Source: Bacteroidales bacterium
GTDB lineage: Bacteria; Bacteroidota; Bacteroidia; Bacteroidales; F082
Assembly: GCA_900771045.1 (NCBI GenBank)
Contig: CAAGMM010000357.1
Coordinates: 1 to 12,443, forward strand
Length of the DNA: 12,443 nucleotides
Direction of reading: 5' to 3'
Positions 8,601 through 12,443 of the stretch are shown in pieces. A model generated the notes under the pieces. The model ran no database searches. It had not been told where the DNA came from and was given only the letters and a program-made list of their open reading frames with translations. The stretch's first letter is position 1. Each line of letters opens with the position of its first letter. Made by a program: the position numbers and the translations under genes.

Positions 8601-9909
8601 CGGCGGTGTATGCGGCTCTGTGGCAAAGAACATCAATGGTATCACGTCTGTCAGCAACTGCGTTTCGCTTGAAGGCAAATGCAGCGTGGCGTACAACCTC
8701 CACGATGCTGATGCAGTTATCAGCAATGTCCATACAAAGAACGCCGAAGCCTTTGCAGGCGGCGAGGCGTGCTGGATACTCAACGGAAACAAGTACGGCG
8801 GGCGTTGGCGTCAGCAGTTGGGAACGGATGCCTACCCGACATTCAGCGGCATCTATTTTGTAAACTATACAAGCGAAAGGCAGTATTACAACAACGAGAC
8901 TTCGCAGGAAATCTGGTACATCAGCACGGACGGCAAAATCGTCACGCCAGACAATTCTGGTGTTTTCGGAGCCAGCATTAATTACAACACATACGAGGGC
9001 GGTCAGGGTGTCATCACATTCGATAGGGCTGTTACAAGCATTGGAAATGATGCATTCCATAACTGTTCTTCCCTGCTGTCGGCAACCATTCCAAACCGCG
9101 TGACGAGCATCGGTCAACATGCATTCAGTGATTGCAATTCCTTGGCAACCGTAACATTTAATTCTCTGCCTGTAGTGGGCACTGAAGCTTTTTGGCCATG
9201 TGATAATTTGAATAATAGAATCCTCGACCTCACCGACAGCGACAAGACGTACATCGGCAACTCTTTGAGTGACTATCATCCTTTCACCGAGGCACGCTAT
9301 CACGGCACGTTAGAGCCTAACCAATGGGGAACTATCACTCTTCCCTTCGTGCCTTCGAGCCACTCGGGAATAGTGCTCTTCGCCATCGACAACGTGGATG
9401 CGGCAAACGGCACGCTCACCCTTTCGATAACCGAGAACATAGAGGCGGGCAAGCCTTATCTGTTCAGGAACCAGACGGATGCCGCCGGCTTCACGCTTAC
9501 GGCAACGCCTGTGGCTCCGGCTACCAGCGTCCCAGTCAACATCACGGCATCCGAACAGACCGTCGGCGACTTCGCATTGAAAGGCACTTTCCAAGCCAAG
9601 AATCTTACGGAAACAGGTCTTTATCAGCTTGATGGCGACGCATTCGTCCACGCCGGCAGCCTCAGCATCGACCCGTTCCGCGCCTACCTGAAGGACAACG
9701 GCGGCTCGGGTGCGGAAAGAATCGTGATAAACAGCGGCTTGACGTTTGTCGAAATCACCAAACGGGACGGCAGCGTCGTCACCCTCTACGGGCTGAAGAA
9801 AGTGGAGTTCGTCGAGGAAAACGGAACGCCTGCCGTGTGCGTGACACGCAATGACGACAGCACGGCGACGTATGAAAACCCGAAAAACGTTAGGTTCGGG
9901 AAAGAGTGA
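5626..9909 (+). CDS. Secreted BspA-like LRR and GLUG-repeat surface protein
   Basis: A 1427-residue exported protein, probably surface-located or secreted and adhesin-like by analogy with BspA proteins. The N-terminal signal peptide has a charged start, a hydrophobic core at 5-20, and SALA before Asp25; there is no convincing lipobox. Three blocks begin with EIWY-type strands (from residues 33, 290 and 1095). Each is followed by LRR_5-type repeats with the pattern IPxxVTSIGxxAFxxCxxL. Residues 513-801 and 802-1090 are two tandem modules rich in GLUG motifs (AVGLFG, VGGICG, CGGVCG). A beta-rich domain starting near 1225 (NQWGTITLPF) and a C-terminal tail from about 1376 end with VCVTRNDDSTATY and PKNVRFGKE. 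The tail is shared with the remnant at 3909-4025, so it is probably a family-wide C-terminal module; any sorting role is speculative. Several LRRs (about 6640-7020) look more AT-rich than the rest, suggesting mosaic origin. It is a single gene with its own promoter. Confidence 0.9.
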   Translation: MNRNIFRLLLSAALMMCCTFSALADLGTPPNNEIWYTTDNGKKLTAGKYDVGKSLCGSTINEHGEKNGHYYIKFDAIIEYIGESDFNSEDHITEVSLPNTITSIRDKAFNDCDGLVTFHMPNSVINLGYCAFYHCDKLKNLTLGSGLKYIGSYGETYGVFEECDALEAVAIPASVTLLGRNAFYDCNILKFVAIGSGVTSITEQAFYHCAELKSVVIDNEAGLTIGEKAFKNCKKLESVSFLGNTPPTSFGSDCFYNCPIKYHVLEEYYETYNANSFMSGKVVAGPPYNEIWYTTNNGGTAGYSHISEDPPKLNAHMGNHGVQFFNGNPPELSSSYNCFYGCSNLVSAVLPSSITFVDHSAFDGCSSLVSVSIPSTVTGIGDYAFQGCYSLQDIKLPDGFDFIGARAFCGCHSLQSITIPSRVNTISINAFSDCYSLRTMIILGTIQNIGKAAFHSCSNLSEVFYLGDGTPDCSYTGSDNNQPFKFSPATIYVKDVAGHGNWDDRPVRSWRSGRGDGSAASPLEIGNYPQLYGFSLEVKYMNGANLCAKLTADIKGSNNVLNEDGTPKGVFKQWEPIGGEGYGYRGEFDGGGHTVSGLYFNDGSRQAVGLFGKAAGANDNPAYIHDVGVKDSYFRGKSHVGGICGDLAIGRMDNCWNGATVESRGGLVGGMAGSCWNYASISNCHNVGKVLEGYLCGGICGAVYSSQIADYSLSNCISLDTKCSKAYTLAAGCRESKVNNVSSKNAEAFAVGEVCYILNGYQTSDSNKWRQYLGIDGCPILSGNYLVYYNATPQSYYNYDGDISGSGTADDPYRIGNKFELQMFVDIVNGGKLTACGVLTADIIVNKNVLKSNGDPNSGTFEPWFPIGSWGSEPDTYNGYSGEFDGSGHTISGLYFNDENRSAVGLFGMANNSGNVTAYIHDVGVKDSYFRGKSHVGGICGDFANGRIENCWNAATVQSAEGTAGGIVGSCWKYSTVSGCYNTGRVEEGTKCGGVCGSVAKNINGITSVSNCVSLEGKCSVAYNLHDADAVISNVHTKNAEAFAGGEACWILNGNKYGGRWRQQLGTDAYPTFSGIYFVNYTSERQYYNNETSQEIWYISTDGKIVTPDNSGVFGASINYNTYEGGQGVITFDRAVTSIGNDAFHNCSSLLSATIPNRVTSIGQHAFSDCNSLATVTFNSLPVVGTEAFWPCDNLNNRILDLTDSDKTYIGNSLSDYHPFTEARYHGTLEPNQWGTITLPFVPSSHSGIVLFAIDNVDAANGTLTLSITENIEAGKPYLFRNQTDAAGFTLTATPVAPATSVPVNITASEQTVGDFALKGTFQAKNLTETGLYQLDGDAFVHAGSLSIDPFRAYLKDNGGSGAERIVINSGLTFVEITKRDGSVVTLYGLKKVEFVEENGTPAVCVTRNDDSTATYENPKNVRFGKE
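7162..8028 (+). repeat. Tandem GLUG module, copy 1
   Basis: An 867-base in-frame repeat unit inside the LRR gene. It starts at a Gly/Asp/Ser-rich linker before SPLEIGN and ends with SYYNYDG. The central part (from GACGTCGGCGTCAAGGACAG at 7501) is nearly identical in DNA to the second copy, showing recent duplication or gene conversion. Unit edges are approximate. Confidence 0.75.
8029..8895 (+). repeat. Tandem GLUG module, copy 2
   Basis: The second unit begins at DISGSGTADDPYRIGN and ends at RQYYNN. Corresponding sites are 867 bases apart at the module start (IGN codons at 7198 and 8065) and 888 bases apart in the core (7501 and 8389). The second copy therefore has about seven extra codons, near the WGSEPDTYNG segment, made up for elsewhere. 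Confidence 0.75.
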
Positions 9910-10000
9910 GGGAGCGGGAGCTTGATGTTAGAATCCTAACCTCTTAACCCTTAACTCGCCGATGGACGCATGTCGAACAGTACTAATGGCTTTCAGTCTT

Positions 10001-10020
10001 TGGAGAACTTCCACTTTTTT
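10001..10020 (+). terminator. Weak terminator-like hairpin after the LRR gene
   Basis: TGGAG-AAC-TTCCA can form a five-pair stem (one G-U) followed by C and six T residues. The stem is short, so termination is uncertain. Between the LRR stop and this point (9910-10000) I see only a small dyad, GTTAG/CTAAC at 9927-9940, and no gene. Confidence 0.35.
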
Positions 10021-10021
10021 A

Positions 10022-10116
10022 GGTGAGTTTTATCAATTGCTTTGCAGTGATTTTGAAGATTTCAGAATAGTTTCGAAAGAAATTTTTCACAAATCGTTGA
10101 ATTAATAAAACCCACC
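10022..10116 (-). mobile_element. Small MITE-like element E1
   Basis: A 95-base element. Its ends GGTGAGTTTTATCAAT (10022-10037) and ATTAATAAAACCCACC (10101-10116) are inverted repeats matching at 14 of 16 positions. TTA lies on both sides (10019-10021 and 10117-10119), a possible short target duplication. The left end reads on into CAGTGATTTTGA, which is also found inside the right end of E2 on the opposite strand. The other end, AATTCAACGA in reverse complement, resembles AATTCACCGA at E2's left end. E1 is therefore the same family as E2, in opposite orientation, with a much shorter middle. It encodes nothing. Confidence 0.72.
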
Positions 10117-10174
10117 TTAACCGTCTCGAAATAATTTTCAGCCTCCGACTTTTCGTTATTTGGAAAATTTTTGA

Positions 10175-10182
10175 TATTTTTG
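10175..10182 (+). promoter_or_regulatory. -7 element for the hypothetical-secG operon
   Basis: TATTTTTG matches TAnnTTTG and would start transcription near 10189, about 30 bases before the original leader reached its ATG and before E2 inserted. TTTC around 10150-10153 gives a weak -33 at about 21 bases. It lies between E1 and E2 and is probably the native promoter. Confidence 0.55.
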
Positions 10183-10218
10183 CGTTCGACATATAAGACT
10201 GAATTTGACGATAAAATT

Positions 10219-10248
10219 ATGGTGAGTTCTATAAATTCACCGAAATAA
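10219..10248 (+). other. Upstream mini-ORF created by the E2 insertion
   Basis: The upstream TTAT copy next to the element's GG creates an ATG at 10219, in the position where the native leader would have started translation. It opens a nine-codon frame (MVSSINSPK) ending at TAA 10246-10248. Ribosomes using the old leader would translate this peptide first. Whether it is translated is inference. Confidence 0.35.
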
Positions 10249-10418
10249 AAAAATATCATTATGAGAAGTTTTGTTTTTCTTTTCCGTGATTTTGTCCGTT
10301 TTTCGGCATCTTACTGTTTATCAATCGGTTACATAGCTCGCTATGCGCCCTCATTCTGCGCAGCAATCTGCTCGAAAATCGACTCAAAATCACTGGAAAT
10401 GAATTTATAGAACCCACC
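10221..10418 (+). mobile_element. MITE-like element E2, inserted at a start codon
   Basis: A 198-base non-coding element. The termini GGTGAGTTCTATAAATTCA (10221-10239) and TGAATTTATAGAACCCACC (10400-10418) are inverted repeats identical at 18 of 19 positions. TTAT flanks both sides (10217-10220 and 10419-10422), as expected for a 4-bp target duplication. Excising the element plus one TTAT restores an A-rich leader that ends in TTATGAATAAAG, i.e. the start of the downstream gene. Inside are a hairpin core (CATAGCTCGCTATG at 10332-10345) and CTGCGCAG. It encodes no transposase, so it would depend on an enzyme supplied elsewhere. Copy A at 3810-3908 matches its right half. Confidence 0.78.
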
Positions 10419-10420
10419 TT

Positions 10421-11212
10421 ATGAATAAAGAAGTTTTTCTGAGATATATGGTGAATCCGGCCGCCGCAGCGACCGACTTTGATGATGTCTTGACGACGCT
10501 TAAAAAACATCCGTATTTCACAATACTTCACGTTATCGCTGCGGCGGCCGCCAACGCCTCCGACATTGAAGACTCCGAAAGCCTAACCACCGCCGCGGCT
10601 GTCAGAATGGCACACCGCGCCACACTGAGAAACATCATCGCTAAAACGAAATCACCAAATACACGACCTCTTTTCAGCCAAAATGAGGAAACGAAAGAAG
10701 AAACCGCTCTTCCAGACGAGTTTATCACGAAAGACATCATCCCGGAAAAGACAATAATCATCCCGGAAATAAGCCTCCAAAGCACCGAAGAACGCCTTTT
10801 TGAAGAGATTAACCTTCTCGAAGAAAAGAAGAAAAACCTCGACGAGCTGAAGGAGCTGATAGAAAAACGCATCGCCGCCATCAAAAACGCCAAAGCAGCC
10901 GGAAGCGGGAAAAAACATACTGACAAATTGTCAAAAAACGAACTCATCGACAAATTCATCGCGGAAAATCCGAGTATACCCAAACCGAAAAGGGAATTTT
11001 ACAATCCTATCACGGCTGTGCAGGAAAGCGTGATCGACCAGGAGAACATCATAAGCGAGACTTTGGCCCAGATTTACCTCGATCAGGGACATTTTAACAA
11101 GGCAATATCAATTTTTAAAAAATTATCCTTGAAAAATCCAAAAAAAAGTGTTTACTTTGCAACTCGAATCGAAGAGATAGAAAAAAATATAATAAACATT
11201 AAAAATCAATAA
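10421..11212 (+). CDS. Conserved Bacteroidetes hypothetical protein with TPR-like C-terminus
   Basis: A soluble protein of 263 residues with no signal peptide or membrane segment. I recognise it as the Bacteroidetes protein usually found just before secG; its function is not known. Seen: an N-terminal region with the pattern LKKHPYFTILHVIAAAAA, typical of the family (L-x2-YPYF-x2-A); a low-complexity acidic linker; a predicted coiled coil at about residues 123-160 (EERLFEEINLLEEKKKNLDE); then PKREFYNPI, and ISETLAQIYLDQGHFNKAISIFKKLSLKNPKKSVYFATRIEEIEK, which has the helical pattern of a TPR unit. The N-terminal half has unusual alanine runs. Start at ATG 10421: homologues begin with a short acidic/polar start of this kind, and the codon abuts element E2. 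It lies three bases before secG, so the two are cotranscribed. A role linked to protein export is only suggested by position. Confidence 0.83.
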   Translation: MNKEVFLRYMVNPAAAATDFDDVLTTLKKHPYFTILHVIAAAAANASDIEDSESLTTAAAVRMAHRATLRNIIAKTKSPNTRPLFSQNEETKEETALPDEFITKDIIPEKTIIIPEISLQSTEERLFEEINLLEEKKKNLDELKELIEKRIAAIKNAKAAGSGKKHTDKLSKNELIDKFIAENPSIPKPKREFYNPITAVQESVIDQENIISETLAQIYLDQGHFNKAISIFKKLSLKNPKKSVYFATRIEEIEKNIINIKNQ

Positions 11213-11215
11213 GAT

Positions 11216-11566
11216 ATGTACGTTACAATCTCTGTTTTCATCCTTATCGTCAGTTTTTTGATGATGTTGATAGTGCTTGTTCAGAAGTCAAAAGGCGGTG
11301 GTTTAGCCTCGAATTTCGCTTCATCGAACCAAATTCTGGGTGTCCGTCAGACAACTGACTTCCTTGAGAAAGCCACATGGACGATGGCCGTCGCGTTAGT
11401 CGTGCTCTGCCTCGTCTCAAGTCTCGTGATACCGAAAGACAACGGAAACAGTTCCGGTATAGACACACAGATGCGTGACAAAGTCAACGAACTCGTCATT
11501 CCTACCGATATGCAGGCTCCGGCCGCCGACGCAGTAGAAATGCCTGTCGAAAACGCCGCAGAGTAA
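11216..11566 (+). CDS. secG: Protein-export membrane subunit SecG
   Basis: SecG is the small accessory subunit of the SecYEG translocon in the inner membrane and helps SecA-driven export. The 116-residue protein has two hydrophobic segments (about 2-24 and 52-73) joined by the conserved loop VLVQKSKGGGLASNFASSNQILGVRQTTDFLEKATW, which contains the family's QxxKGGGL and RxxxDFLEKATW features. The C-terminal tail (about 75-116) is acidic, alanine/proline rich and variable, longer than in E. coli, as is common in Bacteroidetes. It starts three bases after the preceding gene and is followed by a strong dyad before groES. Confidence 0.94.
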   Translation: MYVTISVFILIVSFLMMLIVLVQKSKGGGLASNFASSNQILGVRQTTDFLEKATWTMAVALVVLCLVSSLVIPKDNGNSSGIDTQMRDKVNELVIPTDMQAPAADAVEMPVENAAE

Positions 11567-11580
11567 GTCTTGATTTCGAC

Positions 11581-11637
11581 AAACGACAGTATGCCAGAAT
11601 GTCATATTTATTCTGGCATAGATTTTGTATGTCGTTT
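11581..11637 (+). terminator. Nested dyad between secG and groES (terminator or regulatory hairpin)
   Basis: The inner stem TATGCCAGAA (11590-11599) pairs perfectly with TTCTGGCATA (11611-11620) across an 11-base loop, followed by GATTTTG. The outer arms AAACGACA (11581-11588) and TGTCGTTT (11630-11637) are also perfect complements. It could end the secG transcript, act as an operator for groESL, or fold in the groES leader. It is not the CIRCE element: TTAGCACTC/GAGTGCTAA is absent. No clean TAnnTTTG precedes groES; the nearest is AGATTTTG. Confidence 0.55.
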
Positions 11638-11680
11638 CGTGTTTTCAAAAATAAAAAATAACAATCAAAAACAAAAAAAT

Positions 11681-11959
11681 ATGGCAAAATTAACAATCAG
11701 ACCGTTAGCCGACCGCGTCGTTATCGAGCCGGCTCTTGCAGAACAGAAAACCGCCAGCGGCATCATCATCCCTGACACCGCCAAGGAAAAACCGCAAAGG
11801 GGAACCGTCGTGGCAGTAGGCCCCGGCACAAAAGACAACCCGATTACCGTCAAAGTCGGAGAGACCGTCATCTACGGCAAATACGCCGGAACGGAATTCC
11901 ACCTCGACGGAAAAGACTATATGATAATGAGGGAAAACGACATCATCGCAGTCATCTAA
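11681..11959 (+). CDS. groS: Co-chaperonin GroES (Hsp10)
   Basis: A 92-residue cytoplasmic co-chaperonin that forms the heptameric lid of GroEL. Seen: LTIRPLADRVVIEP at the N-terminus; the mobile loop around residues 17-33 (TASGIIIPDTAKEKPQ), which contacts GroEL; then GTVVAVGPG and the terminal YGKYAGTEF and IMRENDIIAVI strands. The frame is open further upstream, but ATG 11681 is the right start: it gives the family's MAKLTIRPL and follows an A-rich leader with no Shine-Dalgarno, typical of Bacteroidetes. groEL starts 42 bases downstream, so they form one operon. Confidence 0.97.
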   Translation: MAKLTIRPLADRVVIEPALAEQKTASGIIIPDTAKEKPQRGTVVAVGPGTKDNPITVKVGETVIYGKYAGTEFHLDGKDYMIMRENDIIAVI

Positions 11960-12001
11960 AACTTATTAACAGCTTCATTTTAAGCATAAAAATCAAGAAT
12001 T

Positions 12002-12443
12002 ATGGCAAAAGACATCCTTTTCAATATTGAATCACGCGACAGTTTGAAAAAAGGCGTTGACGCTCTGTCAAATGCCGTCAAAGTGACACTCGGGCCCAAA
12101 GGCCGCAACGTCGTCATCGAGAAATCATACGGAGCACCGCAAATCACCAAGGACGGTGTCACGGTGGCGAAAGAGATCGAACTTCTCGACCCCGTTGAAA
12201 ATATGGGCGCACAGTTAGTCAAGGAAGTGGCTTCCAAGACCAACGACCTCGCCGGCGACGGTACCACGACAGCAACCGTCCTCGCACAGGCCATAGTCGC
12301 TACAGGCTTGAAAAACGTCACGGCGGGAGCCAACCCACTCGACCTTAAACGCGGTATCGACAAAGCCGTCGCCGAAGTGGTGAAGTCACTCAAAAGCATG
12401 GCCAAGAAAGTCGGCAACAGCGTCGAGAAGATTCAGCAGGTCG
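12002..12443 (+). CDS. groL: Chaperonin GroEL (Hsp60), N-terminal part
   Basis: The gene is cut by the window end; 147 codons of about 545 are present. GroEL forms the double-ring ATP-driven folding chamber. Seen: MAKDILFN start, VKVTLGPKGRNVVIEKSYGAP, ITKDGV with Asp51 (E. coli Asp52), ENMGAQLVKEVASK, and the nucleotide-binding AGDGTTTATVLAQ with catalytic Asp86 (E. coli Asp87). All belong to the equatorial ATPase domain. It follows groES by 42 bases and shares its operon. Confidence 0.97.
   Translation, partial: MAKDILFNIESRDSLKKGVDALSNAVKVTLGPKGRNVVIEKSYGAPQITKDGVTVAKEIELLDPVENMGAQLVKEVASKTNDLAGDGTTTATVLAQAIVATGLKNVTAGANPLDLKRGIDKAVAEVVKSLKSMAKKVGNSVEKIQQV

Noticed and set aside
8557..9303. 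Long minus-strand open frame of 248 codons inside the LRR gene.
   Set aside because: It is antisense to a clear coding gene with intact domains, its predicted protein shows no recognisable motif, and long antisense frames are common in GC-rich codon patterns.
9960..9990. GTCGAACAGTACTAATGGC resembles the conserved GUACUAAU near the 3' end of 23S rRNA.
   Set aside because: Only about 15-20 bases resemble it, no other 23S helices or a 5S gene are nearby, and I cannot align it. It is probably chance; a search against rRNA would decide.
11570..11680. Upstream extension of the groES frame to 11570.
   Set aside because: It runs through the secG-groES dyad and adds 37 residues unlike any GroES. 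ATG 11681 gives the canonical N-terminus.
1..12443. CRISPR array, complete insertion sequence with transposase, or toxin-antitoxin pair.
   Set aside because: No regularly spaced direct repeats, transposase motifs or small paired toxin/antitoxin genes were seen on either strand. The repeats present are the MITE-like copies, the inverted arms and the in-gene modules.

Overview
The window looks like a piece of a Bacteroidetes genome, most likely Bacteroidales, probably from a short-read assembly. The evidence is the TAnnTTTG-type -7 promoter elements with no Shine-Dalgarno sites, a BspA-like leucine-rich-repeat/GLUG surface protein, Bacteroidetes-type PBP2 and RodA, and the order conserved hypothetical, secG, groES, groEL. 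The first 32 bases are Illumina adapter sequence, so real DNA starts at 33. The window ends inside groEL.

Layout: 33-454 is the C-terminus of a CapD/FlaA1-type nucleotide-sugar dehydratase/epimerase. 520-593 is tRNA-Pro(CGG) with its own promoter. 738-3805 is a tightly coupled cell-elongation pair, PBP2 (mrdA) and RodA, overlapping by 4 bases. 3806-4180 is a non-coding patchwork holding a repeat-element copy, a 3'-end remnant of an LRR-protein paralogue, an inverted-repeat arm, a promoter and a strong palindrome. 4193-5452 encodes an AAA/DUF4143 ATPase with an inverted-repeat arm on each side. 5626-9909 is one large secreted LRR/GLUG protein of 1427 residues. 9910-10420 holds two short terminal-inverted-repeat (MITE-like) elements. 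10421-12443 holds a conserved hypothetical gene with a TPR-like end, secG, groES and the start of groEL.

How the genes fit together: PBP2 and RodA form the transpeptidase/glycosyltransferase core of the elongasome. SecG is part of the SecYEG translocon that would export the LRR protein. GroES and GroEL form the chaperonin. The ATPase plus LRR stretch (about 3.8-10.4 kb) looks like an accessory island set between two housekeeping blocks: its edges carry repeats, a pseudogene scrap and visibly different base composition.

The most interesting observation is a roughly 198-bp MITE-like element (10221-10418) that appears to have inserted into the start codon of the gene before secG. TTAT lies on both sides, and removing the element plus one TTAT leaves a normal A-rich leader running straight into ATGAATAAA. 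The gene kept its start codon because the duplicated bases regenerate it. A second smaller element and a truncated third copy belong to the same family. No complete new defence or mobile system can be shown from this window alone.
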